Source: Podospora bellae-mahoneyi (taxonomy: Eukaryota; Ascomycota; Sordariomycetes; Sordariales; Podosporaceae). Taken from it: a stretch of 64,000 nucleotides of DNA. Under the pieces are notes generated by a model. The model saw only the letters and a list, made by a program, of their open reading frames with translations. It made no database searches and was not told where the DNA came from. Location: positions 3,100,001 through 3,164,000 of the forward strand of contig NC_085881.1 of NCBI RefSeq assembly GCF_035222275.1, given 5' to 3'. Positions 34,527-43,828 of the stretch are shown here, piece after piece (within the stretch, counting starts at the first letter, position 1; the number at the start of each line of letters is the position of its first letter). The translations under genes and the position numbers were made by a program.

Positions 34527-35123
34527 ATGTCTGTTCGGCGCATCCTCGTCGTCGGCCTCGGCAACCCCGGCGAAGCCTACCGCAACACCTACCACTCAGC
34601 CGGCAACATCGTCCTCAACGCTCTACGAAACCAGATGGCTGATACGCAGCCTTCCTTCAAGGTAGCGCGGCACGGAAAGAAGAGCACAGAAGCCTCCATC
34701 GGGCCAAAATATTCGTTTTTGCAAAGCCCCTGTGTTATGAATGTGACTGGGACATGGTTCGCAAGGGCTTACAGGGAGCACCTTATTGACAATGGGCTCA
34801 GTCCAGCTGAGTTGGGAGTTGTACTGGTGCATGATGACCTGGAGGAGGAGCTGGGTGTAGTAAAGATTAGGGATTGGGCGCGGAGTCATAGGGGGCATAA
34901 CGGCATTAAGAGCGTGAACGCCTCGTTGAAGGCTGATCCAGACGGGAAGTGGGCTAGGGTTTCGATCGGGATTGGGAGGCCGGTGGAGAGGGAGAGGGCG
35001 TCGGTTTCGGATTATGTGCTGAGCAAGATCCCAAGGCATGCTAGAGGGATCCTGGAGGAGAAGGGAGGTGCTGGGCTGTTGGCTGCGTTGATGGATTTGG
35101 AGAGGAAATGGGAGGCTTCATGA
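34527..35123 (+). CDS. pth1: Peptidyl-tRNA hydrolase (Pth1 family)
   Basis: The ATG at 34527 (context AGAAATGTC) gives 198 residues without introns. The bacterial-type Pth fold is clear: ILVVGLGNPGEAYRNTYHSAG carries the catalytic His and the first Asn; SPCVMNVTG carries the second conserved Asn; VLVHDDLEEELGVVKIRD holds the catalytic Asp; and SHRGHNGIKSV is the GHNG motif. It cleaves peptidyl-tRNA released by drop-off, recycling tRNA. In fungi this form serves mitochondria or the cytosol. The region upstream in the same frame is basic and free of stops back to 34293 but has no ATG, so a non-AUG extended form is possible. The divergent neighbour is rvs161. Confidence 0.92.
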   Translation: MSVRRILVVGLGNPGEAYRNTYHSAGNIVLNALRNQMADTQPSFKVARHGKKSTEASIGPKYSFLQSPCVMNVTGTWFARAYREHLIDNGLSPAELGVVLVHDDLEEELGVVKIRDWARSHRGHNGIKSVNASLKADPDGKWARVSIGIGRPVERERASVSDYVLSKIPRHARGILEEKGGAGLLAALMDLERKWEAS

Positions 35124-35547
35124 GGTGCATTTCAAGGGTTAAAGGTGTGAGAGAATCTGTACCGATATATTTTGTGATACCCAATTTGGAGGCAGGAGTC
35201 TATATCCTGAGTTCCTCAATTTCTTCCTCCGTTACCCAAAACCATACCAATGAAGAATAACTGCATGTGTCTCCCCATCAAGCCAACACCTGGCTGCCCC
35301 GTATACCCCTCTTATGGAGCGGCTGTAAACCCTTCTCGTCGTTTTAGTGTGCTGCTGCCTCTAAAAGACGCCCAACGGTAGGATCTGGCACCGTTATCAA
35401 GAAGTAATTCCACTCCCCTCTCATTATCAGCCCATACAGCGACAAGCAAAAGGTGTCACAACCTCCACATCAAACCCATCTCCTATGAACCAATCACGTA
35501 CGGGAAACCCGATACCATCCTGGGGCGTCTGGAATATGTGATTTGGG
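35124..35547. other. Intergenic, convergent 3' ends
   Basis: Between the hydrolase and the broken NLR gene. Protein-like sequence in the NLR tail frame may extend to about 35430, but I see no separate gene. Confidence 0.4.
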
Positions 35548-38192
35548 TCAGGCGCCATACTGTAAAAGGATCCGGGCCGAGTCATTATGCGACCAGTACA
35601 AAGCCCAGAATAGCGCTGTAGTGCCAAACTCGGCTTGAAGCTCGACATCGGGATCAACGCCATGTGTCAACGGCTCATGTAGAGCTCCATATTGGTCTCT
35701 GATGGTAGCTTGCCGCAGGAAAATTGGTTCGGTCGACTTCAGGACAGGCCTCAAAGAGGGCGCGGAGGATCTGAGGTAGTTGGGTGTTAGTCAGAGTATC
35801 CGATAGCCAACCTCACCACCGTGGCTTGAACGTACCAACTCTAAACCCTTGACTGCGACTGCGTTTATGGGGTCTCTAACTGATCTAAAAATGGGAGCCT
35901 CCCCAGGGCCCCATCGGAAAAACAGCAAAGGATCGGACACATTCTTTGAGTTGTAATGTAGCTGCAGAACAAGGCTGTGGAGGTGCGGGTGGCTCATGTC
36001 TGCCAACCTATAATGGCCCCTCCAGTTGCTGGAAGCATACTGCACGAGTGGAAAAGTGGCGACTATGAGCTCGCCCTGTTGTTTGTCTTTCGGGCTAATA
36101 ACAAACTGCTCGACCAACTCGGAGGCTTCTTGATCCGTCATATATGTCAAGCAGGTGCGAGCAACCTCTGTATTGGCAGCTCATCTCTCGACGTGAAACT
36201 GTGATGCCAGTGAGCCTGTTATCCTATCTGACTCGAGATATTCCTGGACCGAATAGTGAGCAATCCTCACGTTGCTGTTTTGGTCGAACGCGAGGAGGCC
36301 AGGACAGATTTTGAGGATTTCGTCATCACCCTCCAGTATCCTGTCTTTGTTGAACTGAGGATTATCTCCGAGCTCCACTGCCGTTGCATGGATGAGCTCG
36401 AGGGTTGTAAGCGGCCATGCAGCGGTACAGAGCAGTGTCAAGACTCTCCTGGAATCTTCGGCTAAGGCTTTGTCGATATTCCGGAGTATTCGTTCGTAGG
36501 TGTCTTCCAGGTTCCGAGGGAGCGAGGCGAGCAAGCTGTTGAGATGGGTCTTGCTTGTTGGACAAGATTGGAGGGCTTTGAACTGGCATTCCACCCATCG
36601 AAAGCTGTGATGTATCAGTACACATCCACATGTTTTTGTTGACATCGAAGCGTCTCATGACCACCAAATAACCTGAAAAAACTCACACGCCATTAGCACG
36701 AGATGCTAGAGCATCCTGAATTTTCTGTCGATAGTTTTTCCACCCTCGGAGGCGACGATTCGTTTGTAAACGAGCAGCAATGAAGGACACGATATCCAAG
36801 TCAATAGAAGCGTTTTTCATTTTGATGTCTCCGTCTTCAAATGGTGATAGACACTCCCGAATATCTTGTTCGTCACGGCTGGTGACCAAAAGATGTAACC
36901 GAGGTTCTGACCACTCTCGTATTACTTGTACCGCATCGAGCAAATCATCTCGGTGTCTGTCTTTTGGGCTCTCATCTAAGGCGTCTACAATGATGTAGAC
37001 GTCCTCGAACTCCCGGATTATGGCGTTTAGAGTCTCCAAGAGTTCGTCATCGGGTGGCGTGGCGTCAACAAAACTATCCTCGAGGCGTTTGAGGTGCTCT
37101 TCCCCTGTCTTAATCTGACCAGCGAGCTGAAGGATTGCTGATCGAAGCATAGCGGTAGCATCTTGCTTCGATTCGTCGTTGAAAGTGAAGTAGAAGTAAG
37201 CCAAGCCACTGGTGACTTTTCCGGGGCGGGACTGCTGCTGCCGGTGTCTCTATGCCAACTGGGTAGCTGTTGAAGACAGGACCGACTTACCACAGCCGGC
37301 AAACCCATTCAACCAGAGGAAGAAATTTGGCGTGGATAGCCAAGTGTTGAAGTCAGTTCCTTTCACAAACCAGTGACCAGTTCCTGGATGACGCTTCTTA
37401 CAGGCCTCCTTGTAGTTGACTGACACATCTGGCGCTTTTAAGCGGGACCAGGATCGAAGTTCATGGGATACTTGAGTGTTTCGGATGTGGTTGAGTACCG
37501 CTTTCGTATCCTCTACATCATCCTCAATCTTCATTTGGCTGTCCCTCATGAGACTAACAGTGGCTTTTGTGTCTTTTATACCACCTTGAATAGTAATTTG
37601 ACTACCTCTGATGAGATGAACCGCAAGTTTGGTGTCTTGTATATCATCCTGAATGGTCTTTGTGTCCTTTTGTTGGACCACTTGAAGAGCCAACCTTAGG
37701 CCGGCGCGGATGTCGTCAATGGTTTCGTCAAGCTTCTGAAGCGTACCCTCTATTATTACATACACATATACGGTTAGTTAGTGGGAAATCGTGCAGGCTT
37801 AACTTCTACTTACGGTGGAAATGGTAGGTGGCCCGGCGAGCAGCAATCCGTGCGAAAGCCTCGATATTGGACGAAGCAGTCCTCGTGAGTCGGTTTGGAG
37901 TAGGAGCTTCTGTGAGTATCTTGGACTCATTGCTCAATTCGTATATGTATTCCTCACACTCTTGAATCGAATGTTGTGTAGTCTTGAGAAGTGCTAGCTC
38001 AATAGGTTGGAACTTACGGTTTCTAAAATTTGAGTCTAAAGAGTTGAGAATCAAAAGAAGGGAATTCAGCTTGCTGATGGTACGCAAAGTGTCGGTCTTC
38101 TGGTCCTTCACTGTTGTGTAATACTTGACGAGGCATTGGGTAACTTGAATGCCCAGAGAAATAACCCCAACAATGGCACCAGCAACCTCCAT
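35548..38192 (-). pseudogene. NLR1: fungal STAND N-terminus, NACHT and ankyrin tail, disrupted
   Basis: The ATG at 38192 opens the fungal STAND N-terminal domain (MEVAGAIVGVISLGIQVTQ, to about 37814). An intron leads to a linker with three imperfect 21-residue repeats (37472-37663), then a NACHT: WFVKGTDFNTWL, Walker A GFAGCGKS (37283-37306), AYFYFTFND, Walker B YIIVDALDE and LLVTSRDEQDIRECL. After another intron (36605-36686) come FRWVECQF and a winged-helix-like region (TLLCTAAWPLTTLELIH, AHYSVQEYLESDRI). An ankyrin-type tail follows (DPDVELQAEFGTTALFWALY). In-frame stops lie at 37250-37252 (TAG) and 36181-36183 (TGA), and the ankyrin part changes frame. CAG or CGA would fit both stops. Such NLRs serve in fungal self/non-self or immune-type signalling. 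Its sister is at 47-49 kb. Confidence 0.75.
37472..37663 (-). repeat. Three 21-residue tandem repeats in NLR1 linker
   Basis: Between N-terminal domain and NACHT the protein repeats about 63 bases three times: TIQDDIQDTKLAVHLIRGSQ, then TIQGGIKDTKATVSLMRDSQ, then KIEDDVEDTKAVLNHIRNTQ. Shared positions are I..(D/G)(D/G)(I/V).DTKA.....(I/M)R..Q. The pattern suits an amphipathic helix or short coiled coil. NLR2 has at most one loose copy at the same place. Confidence 0.75.
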
Positions 38193-38415
38193 GATCGTGG
38201 CTATGAGATTGGGCAGCCAGATACTTCTTACAGAACAAAAATCACTATATGTTGTACAAAAGGGAGAGATGGAGGGAGCCAAATAGGCGCCCATGTATGC
38301 CTCGCCTCAAACATCTCGCCAAGGATGCGGCCACAAACTTGACAGCGGCTAAGTGCGAGCGTAATGTCAAATATTTGTCAAGATTCTGGGTACAGAAATG
38401 AAGGTAATCCGAGAT

Positions 38416-39938
38416 CTAGACCTTATACTTCTTCGGTTCGAGCTCTGTAATGTCAGCGCTCCTTGCTTCACCATCCAGGATCAGTTCAGCCATCAAACAC
38501 CCAGTACCGGGACCGTTCTGAATCCCCCAACATGTATGCCCGGAAGCGATCCACAACCCCTTCACGTAAGACTGCCCAATGACTGGGTCACGCTCCGTGC
38601 CAAACCTCATATGCCTTGGCAGATAGCATGCCTGTTTCGCTTTGATGGGAGCACTCCCCAAGATAGGCGAAACGGTTCCCATATATGCAGTCAAGTCATC
38701 ACATTGGTCTTCGTCGCACTGCACCAAGTCTGCAGTTTCTGGAAGAGGGATCGAAGGATCTGGTTCGCCTTTTTGGTTCAGTCATGTTAGCTTCATCTTT
38801 GTGGAAACGTGACTAGAATAAATGACAGAAACTCGACTCAAGAAACCTACCACAAGCATATACCTCACCAAAAGGTCTAGCATACACCTCCGGATCAACA
38901 TTCCGCTTATGCTTCCTCTTCTGCCCCTTTCTCGCCCGATGCTCAGGCACAAAATCTGTTGGCAGCATAATGTCGGTAAAGACAGCATACGGCGTCACAT
39001 CTACCTCATAAACCACACTATGCGCCCTCAATCCTTCAATCTTGGTTCTAGGCAGGATCTTGCCTGTCCATGGCCCGGCAGAAACAACTACATCTGTCAC
39101 ATTGTCCAGATCAACAATTTCGCCGCTGTTTCTGTCTTCGTACTGTAGCCCGATAACCTGTGTTTTCTCGCTGTTGTACTTGAGACGAGTGACCTTTGCG
39201 CCTATTCGGAAATCAACTCCCTTTTGTTCAGCGAGGGCGGCAATTGAGGTAGTGAAATGAAAAGGATGAACTTGTGCTGTTTCGGTTGCTCCAGGTTGAC
39301 CCATCTCTTGATAGTGTTGAACGACTGTAGAGTCGAACCAGTCGAGATCTTGTGGTAGAACAGAAGGCTTGAGCAGGGTAGTGGCATCTTCGTCTTGCTT
39401 CGGGAGCTTTTGCCAGTCTGATTCTTTGTCGCCCTGGGCAGGGTCACCGGCCACTGAGCTCTGTATCGGAAGAGCATCATTGTTTTGACTGTTTGTAGCC
39501 ACCCCATTTCCATTTTGCTCTCCTTTCACAGGTGACGAGGGTGTTAGGTTCGTCTTGGTTCTAGCGAGGAGGTCGTCTCGAGTAACAGTCGCTGTGATAG
39601 ACCCACATCCTACTCGTCTATATCCCCAGCGCTCGGCGCCATTATGCTCCTCTGCCAACGCTTTGTGTAGTCGGTATGATAATGGAACCAGAGATTGCGG
39701 GTAGGCCCATAGCGCCAGAAGCCCACCAGCTTTTCCGGATGCGCCAGCAGCAATCGCCGTTGCTTCGAGTAGAGTGATCGTGTGAAGGTTCGGATTGAAC
39801 TTGGGATGGCGTGTTAGGAAGTAGGCCGTCGTGCATCCGATAATACCGCCCCCTAGTCTGTTTTAGCTTATAGAGCAAACATGGGAGAATGGAATATATA
39901 CCGATAATAACAATATTTCTTTTCTGTTGCTCCTCCAT
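38416..39938 (-). CDS. FAD-dependent oxidoreductase (DAO superfamily, Tda3-like)
   Basis: Three exons (39938-39902, 39852-38851, 38768-38416) give 463 residues. Intron 1 splits the dinucleotide site: NIVIIG joins GGIIGCTTAYFL, forming GxGxxG-type FAD binding. Next come LLEATAIAAGASGKAGGLLA and a large insert rich in Asn, Gln and Asp (about 39550-39370). Further family segments are HPFHFTTSIAALAEQKGVDF, VTDVVVSAGPWTGKILP and, at the C-terminus, KGLWIASGHTCWGIQNGPGT. It resembles yeast Tda3 and other DAO-fold proteins of the endosome or cytosol with unknown substrate. A glycine/sarcosine-type amine oxidase role is the alternative. The stop is TAG at 38416. Confidence 0.85.
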
Positions 39939-41244
39939 CTCGCTTGCTAGCTTCGAGTGTCCCAGGAGAAGGGGAAGAGCGGGGAGTATCCACAGCGACC
40001 AGGATGATGAAGTTCAAGAAGATAAAACAGTGGGAAGGAACCATTAATTGGATATGAACCGAAGATATCCGGAGTTGGTCTCTGTCTTCCGCCTCATCGA
40101 TTGCGGCTCGAAAGGAGTTGCCGCTTGCAGCTCCAAGTCGCCTGGGGCCTGGGCTCGTCGTCATCAATTGGCGGTGGGCGGGCCGGCACCTTTAAGCTTC
40201 CCATGTCCAACGCGGGGCAACAGCTTGGAGGGGCACCTTTGAGGTGCTGTCTCCGAGACATGATAAGGACAATACTGCACCACGATTTGAGAATCTTCAG
40301 TTAAAATATAGCTTTGGAAATCGAGTTGATATATATGTGAGCCCATCAGCTACCATCACCGCTTATAACACCAGCGAACTTCATCTCAACATTCTCTGTG
40401 CCCAGTGACGTACCAGCCAGCAGCCAACCCCGCGTTGCTCTGCCCCACAAGTCACAGACTCTTGGTATCCTTCTTCAGGGGACACCCGAAACACAAAACT
40501 CGACAGTTGACAATGCCGCTCTGCATGAACTTATCGCGTGGGTTCATTGTTTGCATTGCTATCGCGAACGGTAACATCAGATGAAGTTCGCTATACCCTT
40601 AACCGAGATACGCAGGGCTGCTCCGAACTATACCAGACAGACAGCTTGGTGGCAAACAGCGCTTCCAAATTCCGCTGATAATGCCATCCATAGATGGACA
40701 AGAACCTGTAGCCCAAATCAGATGAAGTACAACACAGTCAGTCTGGCTACGACCCACAGGTTTAAACACAGTTCTCTGCGATGCTGAGAGTTGTTCATCA
40801 GCGGTGTCCACGGCCTCCGCTATCACAACACGGGAGTGGCCGTCAACGGTATTCTTGAGGTCCGTGCCATCTGCATTTTCGAACGTCGATCTTTCAATCA
40901 GTGGAGCCCACTCACCAATCGCATCACAGGACAAACATCTTGTTACCCTTCGAGCGCCGAGGCTTACAGTGGCTCATTTTCATCGAAAAAGTCCCAACAT
41001 TGAGAAGAGAAAAGTGCGCCTCTTTTCTGCCTGCTTAGAAACCCCTGGTTCATAACACGCCACAAGCAAAGGTAACAGACCAATAGACAACATCCGGGGT
41101 CACGGACTTTCCCAAGACCCAGCTTAGGATTGCGTGAGTTGGTGAAACCGATTTGGAATCAGATAGCTCTTTCCCGACCCCACCTCCGAGGCACCTCCAA
41201 CGGGGAATATATCTGTTTGGTCCCCCTCTCCATCAACTTCTCTC
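39939..41244. other. Intergenic, divergent promoter region
   Basis: About 1.3 kb between the FAD oxidoreductase (minus) and the glutathione peroxidase (plus). A minus-strand frame at 40934-40599 reads somewhat protein-like (GEWAPLIERSTFENADGTDL) but lacks any context and I do not call it. Confidence 0.35.
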
Positions 41245-41955
41245 ATGATGCTTCTTCTCACCTCACGTCGTACAACATCTCACATACCATCTCTATCGAG
41301 AGCTATAAAGCCTATTTTATCCGTTTCTCATCTGACTCATCGTTTACCTCTACCCTATCACCTGAACAGATCCGTTCAACCTAATAAACACTTCGGCACA
41401 ATGGCTTCCGCAGCAACCATCTATGACTTCAAGCCCTTGGACAGCATGTCTCCCCCCCCCCCCTCCCACATCTCCCAATTAACCCCCATTATAGGCAAGG
41501 GCCAAGAATACCCCCTTTCCAACCTCAAAGACAAAGTAATCCTCATTGTCAACGTCGCCTCCAAGTGCCACTTCACCTCACAGTATGCCGGTCTTGAGGA
41601 GCTCTACAAAAACATCACCGCCAAGCACCCAGACCAGTTCGTCATCCTTGGCTTCCCCTGCAACCAGTTCGGCGGCCAGGAACCCGACGCCGAGGCGGAA
41701 ATCGTCACCTTTTGCGAGCGCAACTTTGGCGTCACCTTTCCTATTATGCAAAAGATTGGGGTGAATGGTGACAATGCCCACCCCTTGTTCGAGTGGCTCA
41801 AGGAGCAAAAGTCTGGCCTCTTCGGGCTCAAGAGGATCAAGTGGAACTTTGAGAAGTTTTTGATTGGCAAGGACGGCCAGGTTAAGGGGAGATGGGCTAG
41901 TGTGACGGGCCCGGCTTCTCTGGAGAAGGAGATCTTGGCTGAGCTGGAGAAGTAA
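41245..41955 (+). CDS. Glutathione peroxidase/thiol peroxidase (Gpx3/Hyr1-type), probably dual-targeted
   Basis: A frame of 236 codons is open throughout, but 41444-41494 looks like a 51-nt GC-AG intron (GCATGT donor, TTAAC branch, TTATAG acceptor); its removal joins PLDS to KGQEYPLSNLKDK, as in the family, leaving 219 residues. The peroxidatic Cys lies in NVASKCHFTSQY, followed by FPCNQFGGQEP and FCERNFGVTFP; the last Cys and KWNFEKFLI are family marks. It reduces peroxides with thioredoxin. The first ATG (41245) adds a Ser/Arg-rich leader, MMLLLTSRRTTSHIPSLSR, typical of mitochondrial import; the second ATG (41401, MASAATIYDF) gives a 167-residue cytosolic form. Two products from one gene are therefore likely. 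Confidence 0.9.
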   Translation: MMLLLTSRRTTSHIPSLSRAIKPILSVSHLTHRLPLPYHLNRSVQPNKHFGTMASAATIYDFKPLDSMSPPPPSHISQLTPIIGKGQEYPLSNLKDKVILIVNVASKCHFTSQYAGLEELYKNITAKHPDQFVILGFPCNQFGGQEPDAEAEIVTFCERNFGVTFPIMQKIGVNGDNAHPLFEWLKEQKSGLFGLKRIKWNFEKFLIGKDGQVKGRWASVTGPASLEKEILAELEK

Positions 41956-42305
41956 ACAATGAGCGGTTTTGATATTTTTTTCTGTCAGGAGCCAGGGGTA
42001 TTTTGCTTTTTGGATAAGAGGGCTTTGGAGAGGGAACTGCGAGCTTGGATAAATTGATATACCCTACTTTTTGCAAGAGACAATAAACATGAATAATGAG
42101 GACATGCGTTTTGCATTGGCTTATCGTGATTGCTGCCACCATCCTTCCCCCATAAACACAGTATTTTGAGTGTGAGGTTTATTACTTCCCGACACTGAGC
42201 CCATCTCGTTCATCAGAATGATGATCACTCCTTTCGAACTCATTCAATATTTCATCTCATCATTCATCAGCCTGTTCCAATCCCAACCCCACCTACCCCC
42301 TCCCA
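41956..42305. other. Intergenic, convergent 3' ends
   Basis: About 350 bases between the peroxidase and the aldolase, likely shared 3' UTR space. No gene. Confidence 0.45.
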
Positions 42306-43301
42306 TCACAACGACCTCTCAACCTCCATAACCTCCCTCACCCCCTCCTCAATAGCAGTAACCTTTACTTTATCCAACCTCTTCAGGGGCCTCCTCGGGT
42401 GCCCACCATACCCAAAATAACTCTGAATAGCCTGCTTCGTCCCCGCGATCGCCGCCTTGGTCAACACCCAGTCCCCCTTCGACAGCGTCTTCTGCAGCGC
42501 AATGGCCTCCTCCGTCTTCCCTTCCGCATACAAGTTCCACACTTTTGTGCAAACCTTTGGCATGACGTTCGCGCCTCCAGCAATGATCCCGCTGCCCCCG
42601 CTTGCCAAAGTCTGCACTGTAAAGTCACACATTCCTCCAAACGCCATGTACCCTGACCCTTCCGCCCACGGTGTCTTTGCCTCCGTTGCCAGCGCCACTC
42701 TCGTCAGCTTTCCCGTGTTTCCACATGTGAATTTTGTCCCGACAATGTTTGGGTGCGCGGCCAACTTGATAAGAAGGTCGGAGTCCATGTCTATGCCAGC
42801 CACAGCGCCGGGGTAGTTGTACAAAATCAATCCCAGCGGGCTCTCGTCGGCAACGCTCACGAAATAATCGTATATAGCCTGCTCATCCATCAAGAACCGA
42901 AAGTAGGATGGTGGGAGGAGCAGGGCGTAATCAGCACCGACATCCTTGGCCAGCTTGCACAGCTCAATCGTTCCCCGGACGCTGCCCTCGGTGGCACCGA
43001 TGATGATGGGGGTGTCTGTGAAGCCGGCCTCGTCGAGTGCCTCTCTCGTAGCCTTGGTCACTGCTAGCTTCTCTTCACGTGTGCAGTGGATGGCCTCCCC
43101 GTTGGATCCCATTGTGACAAGGCCTACGAGGCCGTCCTTGACTAGTCTTTCGGCGTGCTTCTTGATGGTGGGGATGTCGAGGTCTTCGGTCTCGGCGTCG
43201 AAGAAGGTCATGGTGGGGGCGTAGATACCACATGGGAGTGGCCTCCGTGGGGAGGAGTGGCCATTTGTGGCACCATTGGTGGCACCATTGGTGGCAGTCA
43301 T
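42306..43301 (-). CDS. lga1: 2-keto-3-deoxy-L-galactonate aldolase (DHDPS family)
   Basis: The ATG at 43301 (good Kozak, GACCATGACT) gives 331 residues, MTATNGATNGATNG followed by a (beta/alpha)8 barrel of the DapA family. Key residues are visible: GSNGEAIHCTREEK near the active-site entrance, the Tyr in LILYNYPGAVAG, and the Schiff-base Lys in IVGTKFTCGN. GGSGIIAGGANVMPK and IQSYFGYGGHPRRPL close the barrel. In fungi this subfamily includes LGA1/GaaC, which splits 2-keto-3-deoxy-L-galactonate to pyruvate and L-glyceraldehyde, the third step of D-galacturonate use. The reductase of the first step lies divergently 2.3 kb away, supporting this reading over a proline-type 4-hydroxy-2-oxoglutarate aldolase. 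An in-frame upstream ATG at 43514 would add a basic 71-residue leader. Confidence 0.85.
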   Translation of the reverse strand: MTATNGATNGATNGHSSPRRPLPCGIYAPTMTFFDAETEDLDIPTIKKHAERLVKDGLVGLVTMGSNGEAIHCTREEKLAVTKATREALDEAGFTDTPIIIGATEGSVRGTIELCKLAKDVGADYALLLPPSYFRFLMDEQAIYDYFVSVADESPLGLILYNYPGAVAGIDMDSDLLIKLAAHPNIVGTKFTCGNTGKLTRVALATEAKTPWAEGSGYMAFGGMCDFTVQTLASGGSGIIAGGANVMPKVCTKVWNLYAEGKTEEAIALQKTLSKGDWVLTKAAIAGTKQAIQSYFGYGGHPRRPLKRLDKVKVTAIEEGVREVMEVERSL

Positions 43302-43585
43302 GGTCGAGTAAGAAGCCGAACGGTGATGAAGGATGTTTTGAGAGGAAGGGACCGTGAAAGCCAAATGACGCGTGAGGCTAGGAGTGTGGATTTGAGAGTG
43401 GGCACGTGGGGAGATGTTACAGTATGAGATAGAAAAGACAGGGACGGCCAGGGCGGAAGGCCGGCTACTTAAGAAAACACACGAACCCCTGATGGGAGTT
43501 GACAGTCGCCCCATGACCTAATGTAAATAGGAACCAGTGGGGTTGTGCCCGTCAGCCACGCGCAAGAAGAAGATGTCTAGTCTGA

Positions 43586-43828
43586 TCAGACATGGGTCTT
43601 CAGACGCTTCTTGTGTGGGATGTTGAACAAGAAGCGGGCCAGAACCTCCAACTCGGAGCCAAGTCCTCCAAATTCGATTGCATGGACCGCGGGAAGGAAG
43701 GGAGCTAGGTCAGATGCAACAGCGATGCCAGCACACTCATCGGCAAGGCGGCCGCTTGTGGCCATCGACAATGTCTCGCAGCTATATCGGGATAATATAT
43801 AGAGCAATGGGGTCAGGAAATCACGCAC
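43586..43828 (-). other. Small open frame, possible gene tail
   Basis: An 80-codon minus-strand frame reads MATSGRLADECAGIAVASDL and HAIEFGGLGSELEVLARFLF, ending in KKRLKTHV. The composition is protein-like but I see neither an upstream exon nor a domain. It overlaps two CCTCCAA sites, so it may be fortuitous or a gene remnant. Confidence 0.2.
43645..43671 (+). promoter_or_regulatory. Two CCTCCAA sites 20 bases apart
   Basis: CCTCCAA at 43645-43651 and at 43665-43671, 344-370 bases upstream of the aldolase ATG. They match CCNCCAA, the core reported for the galacturonate activator GaaR (Zn2Cys6) in Aspergillus and Botrytis. The 20-base spacing places them on the same DNA face. Binding is inferred. 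Confidence 0.4.
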
